Assembly (NCBI RefSeq): GCF_000016325.1
Contig: NC_009436.1
Coordinates: 1,922,001-1,986,000 of the forward strand
From: Enterobacter sp. 638
GTDB lineage: Bacteria > Pseudomonadota > Gammaproteobacteria > Enterobacterales > Enterobacteriaceae
Length of the DNA: 64,000 nt
Direction of reading: 5' to 3'
Within the stretch, counting starts at the first letter, position 1, and every line of letters starts with the position of its first letter. A program made the translations under genes and the position numbers. The notes under the pieces are model-generated. The model was not told the origin of the DNA and ran no database searches. It saw only the letters and a list, made by a program, of their open reading frames with translations. This document shows positions 7,011 to 15,185 of the stretch, in pieces.

Positions 7011-9530
7011 TTGAAAAAGGTGACGAGTTTTTTAATGATCGGCGGTGTGGTGAGCGGGTTCGGGATACTTGCCTCTCCCGCTGCGTTGGCGGCCTGTACG
7101 ACGGCAGGGACCACCATCACGTGTAATGGTACAACGGTGGGCGGACAGCACTTCAACGAAACTGGGCAGAACATTACTATTCTGTCCGACGCTCAGGTGA
7201 GTACTTCTGCTGATAACACGGTATCGACGATCGACTTTTCAAGTGAACAAGGTTTACTGACCAATGCCGGAACCGTGAGTTCATTCGGTAATAACACCAA
7301 TGGCGTGCTGGTTCGCTCGATAGATGCCAGAAAAATGATAAACAGCGGCACCGTTTCGACGACCGGCGATGGGTCGCATGCGGTGAAACTCAGCGAACTG
7401 GGTGGGAGCACCGTGGAAAACAACGGGCTGCTGGTGACCTCCGGCACCGGAAGCCACGGTGTTAATGCCACAGAAGGTTCACAGCGCAACACCGTCAGCA
7501 ATTCGGGCAGGATAGTGACCACTGGCGCGGGTTCTCACGGGATGTCCGCTGATAACAGTCATAACAATACGCTGATCAACAGCGGGAACATTGCCGTGAG
7601 CGGCAGTGGGAGCAGCGGTATTTTCGTTGGGCAATATGCGAACGATTACCGGATCGAAAACCAGGCTGGCGGTATGATCAACGCCACTGCAGGTAATGGT
7701 ATTTCGGTCACTGGCAACAGCACCGTCACCAGTATCACCAATAACGGTATTGTCGAAGGTGAGATCAACGGTCTTTATCTGAGCGACACCGCGCAGGTTG
7801 GCAGCATTATTAACAGTGGTTTTATTGTCGGTAACAGCGCGGGCGTGGTGTTTACTGATAACAGTAATACCAATCTGTTTATTAACCGGGGTGTGATCGG
7901 CTCAATTAATGGCGATGCCATCCGCGCCGAAAATAACATCGATATCACTAACGGTATCAACAACCAGGGTGTGATTATTGGCCGCGTTAATGCGCCTGGC
8001 AGCAATATGAGCAACAGCGGTATCTTTGATCTGCTTAATAACAATGCCCCCTCATCGGTGAATAACTACTCGCAAACGGCTTCGGGTGTGCTGGCGTTGC
8101 AGGCCGATGACACCAGCAATTACGGTAAACTCCAGGTGGCCGGTAATGCCACGCTAAATGGACGTACCATTGTCGTCACTAACGGCAGCACCCGCTTTAA
8201 AGAGGGCGATTATCTGCGCGATGTGGTCACCGCGAGCAATATTTCGGGTACACCCTACGCGGTGCTTGATGACTCCCTGCGCTACCAGTTTGTGCAAGAG
8301 CAAACCAGCACCAGCTACTCGTTAAAAATCGTCGAAACCAAGCTGACAACGGTTAAAAATGCGATCTCGAGCGCCAGTAATAACACGTCGTTAACCGCGC
8401 TGGGAGGGACAATCGATACCCTCATCAACACCAACAACAATTCTACGACCACCCCGACGACGCTTAACTGTAACGGCGCGCTCGCCAGCACCGTTTGTGC
8501 GGTCACGTCGTCCAGCACTGCCGCACAGGTGCATAAAAATGTGGTGCAGCTCGCGCCGCTGATGGATGGCAGCATGCCGTATATTGAGCTGAACAATCTG
8601 CGCGCATTTGGCAACATCGTGGGCGATCGTCAGGAATCCGTGCGTGGACAAGGCTACGACAGCGAGTTTAACCCGGAAAAATATCTCTGGATCCGCCCGG
8701 TTGGCCGCTGGGATAACCAGTCGAGCCGCGGGGATTACACCGGCTATAACGCAGACACGCGCGGGATTGCGATCGGGGCTGACGGATTGATCATCGACCA
8801 GACGCGACTCGGTCTGGCGCTCGGTATGAGCCGCACAGACGTGAATGACACTTCCAGCGAGATTCGCCACGATGCCCGCGTAGAAAGCTGGAACGCGCTG
8901 GCTTACGGTGGGTACGATTTCACGCCGGATACCAGTCTGACCTGGCAAACAGGTTTTGGGCGTAACACCACCCAAGGCAATCGCTACCTGAATATCGAAA
9001 ACCCAGCGGATGGTAGCATGGCGTTCAGGGGCACCGCGCATTCAGACTATGACAGCCATACTTTCCAGGCGGGACTGGGGCTGCAAAGCACCTTCCATCC
9101 GGCCGAAAGCTGGACGCTGACGCCTGTCCTGCGCAGCGACTACTACCGCGTGAAAAACAAAGGTTACAAAGAGTCGGGAGCCGACGATGTGGGTCTGGAT
9201 GTCGACGGCGCAACGACAGAAGCCTGGGTCTTCTCCGGCAAAGCCAAAGCGGGCCTGCAACTCTCTGAAATTGTGGATGTGCACGGCTATCTTGGTGCTG
9301 GCTATGACGTGAAAAACGATCCGACGCAAACCACTGCAGCGTTTATCGGCAGCCAAACCACACCATTCACGTACAAGGGCATGAACGAAAGCCCGTGGAT
9401 CGCGATGGCCGGTGTGGGTGTGACGGCGAAATTCAGTGACGTGCTGGACGGCACCGTGCAATACGATGCCGAACAGCGCACGAAATTCACCAGCCAGAGC
9501 GTGAGTATGAAAGTGCGTTACGCATTCTAA
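7011..9530 (+). CDS. Autotransporter (type Va) outer-membrane protein
   Basis: An 839-residue protein with a Sec signal peptide (about 1-28, ending ALAA before Cys). The passenger region (about 30-500) is rich in Asn, Ser, Gly and Thr, with loose repeats of the form NSG-(8-12)-TGxGSHG around residues 100-210, as expected of a beta-helix. A C-terminal domain of about 270 residues (from about 560) resembles the autotransporter beta-barrel and ends in a terminal aromatic residue (VSMKVRYAF). The start is a TTG at 7011, supported by AAGGAG seven bases upstream and by the signal peptide. No protease or AIDA motif was recognised. Adhesion or aggregation is a family-based guess. Confidence 0.85.
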   Translation: MKKVTSFLMIGGVVSGFGILASPAALAACTTAGTTITCNGTTVGGQHFNETGQNITILSDAQVSTSADNTVSTIDFSSEQGLLTNAGTVSSFGNNTNGVLVRSIDARKMINSGTVSTTGDGSHAVKLSELGGSTVENNGLLVTSGTGSHGVNATEGSQRNTVSNSGRIVTTGAGSHGMSADNSHNNTLINSGNIAVSGSGSSGIFVGQYANDYRIENQAGGMINATAGNGISVTGNSTVTSITNNGIVEGEINGLYLSDTAQVGSIINSGFIVGNSAGVVFTDNSNTNLFINRGVIGSINGDAIRAENNIDITNGINNQGVIIGRVNAPGSNMSNSGIFDLLNNNAPSSVNNYSQTASGVLALQADDTSNYGKLQVAGNATLNGRTIVVTNGSTRFKEGDYLRDVVTASNISGTPYAVLDDSLRYQFVQEQTSTSYSLKIVETKLTTVKNAISSASNNTSLTALGGTIDTLINTNNNSTTTPTTLNCNGALASTVCAVTSSSTAAQVHKNVVQLAPLMDGSMPYIELNNLRAFGNIVGDRQESVRGQGYDSEFNPEKYLWIRPVGRWDNQSSRGDYTGYNADTRGIAIGADGLIIDQTRLGLALGMSRTDVNDTSSEIRHDARVESWNALAYGGYDFTPDTSLTWQTGFGRNTTQGNRYLNIENPADGSMAFRGTAHSDYDSHTFQAGLGLQSTFHPAESWTLTPVLRSDYYRVKNKGYKESGADDVGLDVDGATTEAWVFSGKAKAGLQLSEIVDVHGYLGAGYDVKNDPTQTTAAFIGSQTTPFTYKGMNESPWIAMAGVGVTAKFSDVLDGTVQYDAEQRTKFTSQSVSMKVRYAF

Positions 9531-9542
9531 TCACGCACATCC

Positions 9543-10229
9543 TCAAAACGCTGGTCGGGTCACCCGCCAGCGTTTTGCTATCTGCTCCAGGGCGCAGCAA
9601 AGCAGGTAATACACCACGCCGGTGAAGATAAAGATCGCTGCCGGGTAAATCTGCACCCGGTTATTGACCTGTCCGGCCACGGTCGTTAGCTCCGGAACGT
9701 TCACAATAAACGCCAGCGACGTGTCCTTTAGCAGACTGATAAATATCCCCAAAAGCGACGGCAAAATGGTGCGTAAGACCTGCGGGAGCAAGATCAGCCA
9801 CAGCGTTTGCTGCGTGCCAAAACCCTGCGTCAGCGCCGCTTCGTACTGCCCCGTCGGCAGGGCGCGAAGACCCGCTAACACCGAGTGCATCACCGCCGCC
9901 GCGGTAAACCATGCCAGCGCCAGGGTCACAGTGACGGCACCGGGTAAATCTCCACCGGTTAACAGCGGCAGCAAATACCACATCCAGAAAATCACAAAAA
10001 TAAGCGGAATACCGCGAATCACTTCTGCCCATACATAAAGCACCTTGCGCACCATGCCTGGAAAACGCCAGGCGAGGCTCGCCAGGACAATACCCGCAGG
10101 CAGAGCCAGAACCGCTGCGCCCAACGCCATCAGCAACGTCAGCAACACGCCGCCTGGCTGGCCTGCAGACAGACGCCCCCACAGCAAGTAATCCAGGTTA
10201 TCGGTTATCACAGCCAGTCCGGCGATCAT
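9543..10229 (-). CDS. Polar amino-acid ABC transporter permease (HisM/GlnP family)
   Basis: A 228-residue inner-membrane permease with several hydrophobic spans, an EVIRGIPLIFVIFWMWYLLP segment typical of the family, and a coupling motif QYEAALTQGFGTQQTLWLILLP. It is the last gene of a four-gene minus-strand operon and overlaps the previous permease gene by 4 bases (ATGA). With the second permease it should form the heterodimeric channel of an amino-acid importer of the glutamate/aspartate or glutamine class. The precise substrate cannot be read from the sequence. Confidence 0.85.
   Translation of the reverse strand: MIAGLAVITDNLDYLLWGRLSAGQPGGVLLTLLMALGAAVLALPAGIVLASLAWRFPGMVRKVLYVWAEVIRGIPLIFVIFWMWYLLPLLTGGDLPGAVTVTLALAWFTAAAVMHSVLAGLRALPTGQYEAALTQGFGTQQTLWLILLPQVLRTILPSLLGIFISLLKDTSLAFIVNVPELTTVAGQVNNRVQIYPAAIFIFTGVVYYLLCCALEQIAKRWRVTRPAF
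9545..9580 (+). terminator. Terminator of the autotransporter gene, inside the end of the convergent permease
   Basis: A perfect 10-bp stem (AAAACGCTGG / CCAGCGTTTT) with a 12-base loop is followed by TGCTATC on the plus strand; the opposite strand has four Ts plus GAGG. It lies over the last codons of the permease that ends at 9543. Confidence 0.65.
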
Positions 10230-11002
10230 GCGTTTTCACTCCCTGTGGCAATCGTGATTTTTTGTGCGCGCTGAATACGTTTTGCGGGAGAGGGGCCGAG
10301 TTTGCCCAGCAGCAGACCCATCAACACGCCGGTCAGCAGGTAAAGCACCGTACCGACGGTAAAGGCTTCCAGCGCATGCGCGTTATAACTTTCAATTTGC
10401 CGCACCTGATAGGTCAGCTCGGCAAAGCCAATGCCGCTGGCAAGCGAGGAGAGTTTCATTAAGTTCAGGTACTGGCCAACAACCGGCTGCCACGCATGCG
10501 CCAGACCTTGCGGGAGCAAGATAAAGCGGAAGAGCTGCCATGAGGAAAACCCTTGCGCCAGCGCTGCCTGCCGCTGCCCGCGCGAGACGGCCTGTAACCC
10601 GGATTCAATCTCTTCAACCAGAAACGCAGAGGTGAACACGCCAAGCCCCCAGGCGGAACATAAAAACTCAGGCGTGAACCACCAGACGTCACCGGGCAAA
10701 ATCGACCATGTGTGTTCGCCATTGATGTAATCGCGAAGCGTAAACGGTAGCCAGTTCCACGCCGCAAAATACCAGAACAGAAGTTGCACCAGTAACGGCG
10801 TATTGCGAAACAGCGAAACCCAGACGGAAACAACGGCTCTGCCCGTTTTACCGCCCGCCGTGCGCAACAGCAGAAACAGAATCGCCAGGCCGCTGGCGAT
10901 GACCATCCCCGCTAGCGTCACCCACAGCGTGGTCAGGAAGCCGGATAAAAGCCACTGCACAGGTTGTCCGGTCAACACACCTTGCCAGTCGAGAGCGGGC
11001 AT
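10226..11002 (-). CDS. Polar amino-acid ABC transporter permease, second subunit
   Basis: A 258-residue permease of the same family as the downstream gene, with the segment SLFRNTPLLVQLLFWYF, an EEIESGLQAVSRGQRQAALA coupling motif and about five to six hydrophobic spans. Length and order (binding protein, ATPase, permease, permease) resemble GltIJKL-type importers. It overlaps the ATPase gene by one base and the next permease by four, so translation is probably coupled. Confidence 0.85.
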   Translation of the reverse strand: MPALDWQGVLTGQPVQWLLSGFLTTLWVTLAGMVIASGLAILFLLLRTAGGKTGRAVVSVWVSLFRNTPLLVQLLFWYFAAWNWLPFTLRDYINGEHTWSILPGDVWWFTPEFLCSAWGLGVFTSAFLVEEIESGLQAVSRGQRQAALAQGFSSWQLFRFILLPQGLAHAWQPVVGQYLNLMKLSSLASGIGFAELTYQVRQIESYNAHALEAFTVGTVLYLLTGVLMGLLLGKLGPSPAKRIQRAQKITIATGSENA

Positions 11003-11817
11003 TACGGCTGCTCCTGATGAAGCGGGTTTAACACTTTTTGCAGGAAACGGCGGGTGCGAGGATGTTCCGGATGCTGGAAAAATTGCGCCGGTGGGGCGGT
11101 TTCGAGGATCTCGCCGCCGTCAATAAACACCACCCGGTCGGCAATCTCACGCGCGAACTGCATCTCATGCGTCACCACAATCATGGTGATCCCGCTGTGG
11201 GCGAGTGATTTCATGACCTGCAATACCTCGCCGATCATCTCGGGATCGAGCGCGGATGTCGGCTCATCAAACAGGATAATTTGAGGTGATGATGCCAGGG
11301 CGCGCGCAATTGCCACGCGCTGCTGCTGTCCACCAGAAAGCTCCGCCGGGTAATGGTGTGCTTTTTCCGCCATGCCGACTTGTTCGAGCAGGGCCAGTGC
11401 GCGCGCCTGAGCCTGCGGCGGCGTCCAGCCGTGCACTTTCTCAAGTGCGAGACTGATGTTCTGAGCGGCGCTGAGATGGGCGTACAAATTGAATTGCTGG
11501 AACACAAATCCCACGCGGCTTCGGAGTTGGCGAAGGGCCGTGCCGGTCAGCGCGCGGGTGGGTTTGTTATCAATCAGTATTTCGCCACCGTTCAGGGACT
11601 CAAGCTGATTAATGAGACGGATCAGGGTGGATTTACCGGAACCCGAGGGGCCGAGGATGGCCACCACTTCGCCGGGCGCGACGGTGAAATTTATCCCGTT
11701 AAGCACCTGATGATCGCCGTAGCGTTTGACCACATTTCGGAACTCAACGCTGGCATGTTCCAGATGTGAAAAATCCGCGGCACGAGCCGCGGAGCGTGAG
11801 AATAGACCTGAGAGCAT
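11002..11817 (-). CDS. Polar amino-acid ABC transporter ATP-binding protein
   Basis: A 271-residue ATPase of the GlnQ/GltL/HisP family. It has Walker [11 protein letters not shown]-loop [13 protein letters not shown], signature LSGGQQQR, Walker [15 protein letters not shown] and switch His in VVTHEM. An N-terminal extension of about 22 residues precedes the usual start of the domain, so the true start might be slightly downstream. The chosen ATG begins one base after the binding-protein stop. It powers import through the two permeases that follow. Confidence 0.87.
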   Translation of the reverse strand: MLSGLFSRSAARAADFSHLEHASVEFRNVVKRYGDHQVLNGINFTVAPGEVVAILGPSGSGKSTLIRLINQLESLNGGEILIDNKPTRALTGTALRQLRSRVGFVFQQFNLYAHLSAAQNISLALEKVHGWTPPQAQARALALLEQVGMAEKAHHYPAELSGGQQQRVAIARALASSPQIILFDEPTSALDPEMIGEVLQVMKSLAHSGITMIVVTHEMQFAREIADRVVFIDGGEILETAPPAQFFQHPEHPRTRRFLQKVLNPLHQEQP

Positions 11818-11818
11818 T

Positions 11819-12649
11819 TTACTGGGCTTCTATTTTAAAGGCGCGGGGCTGCGGTGACTGGGTTTGCGGCCCGAACCAAACGTCATAGATTTTGGCCGCT
11901 TCGCCGTTTTTCTCAAGATTAACCAGCTCGGTGTTGACGACGTTGAGCAGGGCGGTTTCGCCTTTTTTCACGCCGACGCCGATCTCTTCTTTACTGAGCA
12001 GGTCCGGCAGAATTTTGAAGTTGGCTTTATCGGGGGCCTGCGAAAGTAAGCCCGCCAGAATGGTGCTGTCCTGCGTAATCGCCTGGACGTTACCGTTACG
12101 CAGCGCGGTCAGCGCCAGCGGAATATCATCATAGGAAAGCACGCGGGATTGCGGGAAACGCTGATGCAACGCCTGTTCGCCAGTGGTCCCTTTAACTGCG
12201 CCAATGCGCGCTTTGCTGTAATCGTCGAGTTTATCCGCAGATTTTACCGGAACCAGGAATTGCTGACCGGTCACGAAATAGGGCGTTGAGAAATCAATGA
12301 CCTGAGCACGTTCCGGGGTGATGGTAATGTCCGCGACAATAAGATCGGCTTTGCCGGATTGCAGCAAAGGGATGCGGTTGGCGGGATTCGTCGCCACCAG
12401 CTCCAGCTTAACGCCCAGGGTTTTGGCGAGCGCTTTCGCAAAATCAACGTCATAACCAACGATGTCATGTGTTTTCGGATCGATGGAGCCGAACGGCGGG
12501 TTCGCGTCAAAAGTGGCGACTTTCACCACCCCTGCGGCTTTGATATCCGCGAGCTGATCGGCCTGAGCCGGTGTCGATAAAATGCCGCCTGCCGTCAATA
12601 AACCGAGTGCCAGTACGAGCTGCTGATAATGTTTTTTCTGCGTTGCCAT
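11819..12649 (-). CDS. Family 3 amino-acid-binding periplasmic protein
   Basis: A 276-residue binding protein that opens the operon. It has a signal peptide (about 1-30, STPAQADQ at the cleavage zone) and the family 3 pattern [40 protein letters not shown] and [11 protein letters not shown]. The Arg-Thr pair that grips the ligand carboxylate is represented by TITPER and GTTGEQ. The start is placed at ATG 12647-12649 with AGAGGA upstream; an in-frame extension of 23 codons lacks a ribosome site and a sensible signal peptide. The ligand is a polar amino acid by family; which one is not known. Confidence 0.86.
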   Translation of the reverse strand: MATQKKHYQQLVLALGLLTAGGILSTPAQADQLADIKAAGVVKVATFDANPPFGSIDPKTHDIVGYDVDFAKALAKTLGVKLELVATNPANRIPLLQSGKADLIVADITITPERAQVIDFSTPYFVTGQQFLVPVKSADKLDDYSKARIGAVKGTTGEQALHQRFPQSRVLSYDDIPLALTALRNGNVQAITQDSTILAGLLSQAPDKANFKILPDLLSKEEIGVGVKKGETALLNVVNTELVNLEKNGEAAKIYDVWFGPQTQSPQPRAFKIEAQ

Positions 12650-12895
12650 AGATTCCTCTGTTTTCCCGTTGTTTTTGTTTTGTCCCGTTACGCTCCCATA
12701 AGCGTTCGCTATCGCCAAATAAGAAATCGTTCTTTGCTATATGCAAAAAGGCATTAGTGAACAAGGTGTTATCGACAAGTAGCGGAAATGAATGCTTTTG
12801 CAGATAGCGCAAATCGTCTGCCGATATTGGTATTTCCATTGCGGCGAAAACAGGTGTTTAACTGAGGTCAGACAAAACGGTGAGGAGTCAGAATC

Positions 12896-13063
12896 ATGCA
12901 AAACTGGGTGAATACGTTACGGCGGTTCTTTGCAACCCCATCCGAGAGCGCGGAGAACAGTGCGCAACGTGTTATCGAGTCGGTACTTCCGATTGCCAGT
13001 CTTTACGGCGTCGATGTCGCGAACATCGATCCGGAGTGGTTCCATGACAAAACATCACGCTGA
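12896..13063 (+). CDS. Small protein of unknown function, 55 residues
   Basis: Not recognised. The frame starts with ATG at 12896 behind GAGGAG, a strong ribosome site, and encodes MQNWVNTLRRFF followed by an acidic, soluble-looking stretch (VIESVLPIASLYGVDVANID) and a TGA at 13061. There is no signal peptide or membrane span. It is divergent from the amino-acid importer operon and overlaps a second small frame by 20 bases. The ribosome site, plausible amino-acid composition and overlap arrangement favour a real gene, but no homologue was recalled. Confidence 0.5.
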   Translation: MQNWVNTLRRFFATPSESAENSAQRVIESVLPIASLYGVDVANIDPEWFHDKTSR

Positions 13064-13163
13064 GTTACGCCAGACGCGCGTGACTTACTGGAACGAACTG
13101 TGCAACTGCTACCTTAACGTATCAACACATCTACTGTGGCGTAACCGTATGGGTTACCGATGA
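13044..13163 (+). CDS. Possible second small protein, 39 residues, overlapping the first
   Basis: Not recognised. ATG at 13044 lies within the end of the preceding small frame, with GGAG eight bases upstream, and the frame closes with TGA at 13163. The product (MTKHHAELRQTRVTYWNELC onward) is basic with two cysteines and no clear membrane span. The overlap suggests translational coupling to the 55-residue frame. It is the weaker of the two candidates and could be fortuitous. Confidence 0.3.
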   Translation: MTKHHAELRQTRVTYWNELCNCYLNVSTHLLWRNRMGYR

Positions 13164-13239
13164 AAGAGAAAGAGGGTGTGAAGGGGGGATGGGTTTCGTC
13201 TGCACGCAACCGGCGAGCGATTGCCTGAATAAATGTTCA

Positions 13240-13270
13240 AAAAAAAGCACCGGAAACTGTCCGGTGCTTT
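13240..13270 (-). terminator. Terminator of the 46-residue peptide gene
   Basis: A perfect 10-bp stem (AAAGCACCGG / CCGGTGCTTT) with a seven-base loop is followed on the minus strand by a run of Ts. It lies 13 bases after the peptide stop and may also stop plus-strand transcription from the small ORF pair. Confidence 0.85.
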
Positions 13271-13282
13271 GGTATTGAGAGA

Positions 13283-13423
13283 TTAGATTTTGCAGGCGTC
13301 GCCGCAATCATCGTCAGCTACAACCGCCTGCGCTTTTTTGTCCGCGTCTTCCAGACGTTCAGCGTTGCGCTCTTCAGCTTCATCCAGGCCGTTAAACACC
13401 AGATTATCGAGATCAATTTCCAT
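13283..13423 (-). CDS. Acidic 46-residue peptide with Cys-x3-Cys C-terminus, unknown function
   Basis: Reads MEIDLDNLVFNGLDEAEERN, then an E/A/K/D-rich probable helix and VVADDDCGDACKI at the C-terminus. There is no signal peptide or membrane span. Two adjacent ATG codons (13421-13423 and 13424-13426) are possible starts; the inner one has AGG at better spacing. It has its own strong terminator, which supports a real monocistronic gene. It is divergent from the zinc-ribbon hydrolase gene. The layout (acidic helix, then a short Asp/Cys tail) resembles metal-binding peptides or precursors of modified peptides, but no maturation enzyme was recognised nearby. Function is open. Confidence 0.65.
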   Translation of the reverse strand: MEIDLDNLVFNGLDEAEERNAERLEDADKKAQAVVADDDCGDACKI

Positions 13424-13550
13424 CATTTACCTGCTTTGTTCGTTTTTGTTCCTGGAACATTATAAGGCAAAAATGGACGATGAAGTACATCACCGCACGT
13501 AAGGCCAATCCCTGCCATACTCTTTCCCTGATGACATAACGGGAGAGCCC

Positions 13551-14342
13551 ATGATTATTCTCTGCAAAACCTGTGGGACGTCTTATGACGCGTCGCGGGA
13601 GACAGTTGAGCAGTGCAAAATTTGTGAGGACGAGCGCCAGTATGTTCCGGTGAGCGGCCAGGCTTGGGTCGATTTTGACAACCTGGCGACGACGCACAGC
13701 AATAAATGGCAGCAGCTTGAACCGCATCTTCTGAGCCTTAAAACGGTGCCCAAATTCGCGATTAATCAACGTGCTTTTCTGCTGAGAACCCCGCAGGGCA
13801 ACGTGCTGTGGGATTGCATTGCAAACCTGGATAACGCAACCCAAACGCTGATGACCGCGCTCGGCGGGATCAGCGCTATCGCAATTTCTCACCCTCATTA
13901 CTACACGACCATGCAGGACTGGGCCGCGGCGTTCGACGCGCCGGTTTACCTCCACGCCAGCGACCGTGAATGGGTGATGCGAGACAGCCCGGCGCTGCAT
14001 TTCTGGGACGAGGATGTTCTGGATATTCTGCCGTCCGTGAGGCTAATGCGGCTGGGCGGGCATTTTGCGGGCGGGACGGTGTTGCACTGGCACGAGGGTG
14101 ATGGCGTGTTGCTCGCCGGTGATATTTTGCAGGTGACGCCAGGTGCGGATCGTGTCTCGTTTATGTGGAGCTATCCGAATATGCTGCCGCTGCCGGGCGC
14201 AGTGGTTGAGGATATCGCGCGCCGCCTGAGCCTCGTCAAATTTGACCGCCTGTACGGCGCGTTTGAAGGCCAGAACATCAACGCGAACGCGCATGAAATC
14301 GTGATGCATTCGAGTCAGAAATATATTTCTTGTCTCAAGTGA
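13551..14342 (+). CDS. Metallo-beta-lactamase-fold protein with N-terminal zinc ribbon
   Basis: A 263-residue protein. Residues 1-26 hold two Cys pairs (CKTCG and CKICED) that look like a zinc ribbon. The remainder has a metallo-beta-lactamase-fold pattern: SHPHYYTTM near 113-121 in place of the usual HxHxDH, GGHFAGGTVLHW, and the conserved AGDIL. The altered first motif lacks the Asp-His pair, so the metal site is probably mononuclear or changed. The start ATG at 13551 has GGGAG upstream. It precedes a carbonic anhydrase gene by 72 bases and may share transcription with it. Hydrolase is a fold-level call; no substrate can be assigned. Confidence 0.75.
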   Translation: MIILCKTCGTSYDASRETVEQCKICEDERQYVPVSGQAWVDFDNLATTHSNKWQQLEPHLLSLKTVPKFAINQRAFLLRTPQGNVLWDCIANLDNATQTLMTALGGISAIAISHPHYYTTMQDWAAAFDAPVYLHASDREWVMRDSPALHFWDEDVLDILPSVRLMRLGGHFAGGTVLHWHEGDGVLLAGDILQVTPGADRVSFMWSYPNMLPLPGAVVEDIARRLSLVKFDRLYGAFEGQNINANAHEIVMHSSQKYISCLK

Positions 14343-14414
14343 AGCGCGGTGGGTAAACTTCAGGAGCGTGATCCAGATCATGCCTAAACTAAAACAGATA
14401 AAAGAGACATTGCT

Positions 14415-15050
14415 ATGCAACATATTATTGAAGGTTTTCTCAGCTTTCAAAAAGAGGTTTTCCCGCAACGTAAAGAACTCTTCCGCAGTTTAGCGTCCAG
14501 CCAGAATCCCAAAGCGCTTTTCATCTCCTGCTCGGATAGCCGCCTGGTTCCCGAACTGGTCACCCAGCAGGAACCCGGACAGCTCTTTGTCATTCGTAAT
14601 GCGGGAAATATCGTACCGTCGTTCGGGCCAGAGCCGGGTGGCGTGTCAGCCACTATTGAGTACGCCGTCGTGGCGCTGGGTGTGACCGACATCGTGATTT
14701 GTGGTCACTCCAACTGCGGTGCGATGAAAGCCATTGCTGACAACGCGAATCTTGATCCTATGCCGGCTGTTTCCCACTGGTTGCGCTATTCCGACGCCGC
14801 GAAAGCGGTTGTCGACCAGAAAACCTGGGACAATCCAACGGATAAAGTGAACGCAATGGTTCAGGAAAACGTCATCGCTCAGCTGAATAACGTCAAAACG
14901 CACCCGTCGGTCGCTGTTGGCTTGCGTAACAATGCCATCCGCCTGCACGGCTGGGTTTATGATATTGAAAGCGGCGATATTCGTGCGCTGGATAAAGACA
15001 GCAAAAGCTTTGTGTCGCTGTCTGATAATCCGCAGGTTTACTTCGAGTAA
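14415..15050 (+). CDS. Beta-class carbonic anhydrase, CynT-like
   Basis: Interconverts CO2 and bicarbonate in the cytoplasm. The 211-residue protein has zinc ligands Cys39, His98 and Cys101 with the Asp41-Arg43 dyad in [14 protein letters not shown] and CGHSNCGAM. It resembles E. coli CynT more than Can, for example [19 protein letters not shown] and [13 protein letters not shown]. In E. coli CynT works beside cyanase to replace bicarbonate used in cyanate breakdown; no cyanase gene is seen here, so a general CO2 supply role is possible. It lies downstream of the metallo-beta-lactamase-fold gene and ends at a hairpin. Confidence 0.88.
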   Translation: MQHIIEGFLSFQKEVFPQRKELFRSLASSQNPKALFISCSDSRLVPELVTQQEPGQLFVIRNAGNIVPSFGPEPGGVSATIEYAVVALGVTDIVICGHSNCGAMKAIADNANLDPMPAVSHWLRYSDAAKAVVDQKTWDNPTDKVNAMVQENVIAQLNNVKTHPSVAVGLRNNAIRLHGWVYDIESGDIRALDKDSKSFVSLSDNPQVYFE

Positions 15051-15062
15051 GTGAGCGTCGTT

Positions 15063-15095
15063 TCAGGGTGGGGAATTATCCCACCCTGAGTTTCA
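15063..15095 (+). terminator. Hairpin after the carbonic anhydrase gene
   Basis: A stem of about 10 bp (TCAGGGTGGG / CCCACCCTGA) followed by GTTTC, 13 bases past the stop. The T-run is short, so this is a moderate candidate. Confidence 0.6.
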
Positions 15096-15185
15096 TTCCC
15101 TTTCGCTGCGTTCTGTTGTCGCCTCAACCCATATACGCGTGTTGAAACAAGCACTCCAGGACGACCTCACTGAAATCAGAGCGCT

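Noticed and set aside
8391..9041. 216-codon minus-strand open frame
   Set aside because: Antisense to the autotransporter barrel; no motif or start signal.
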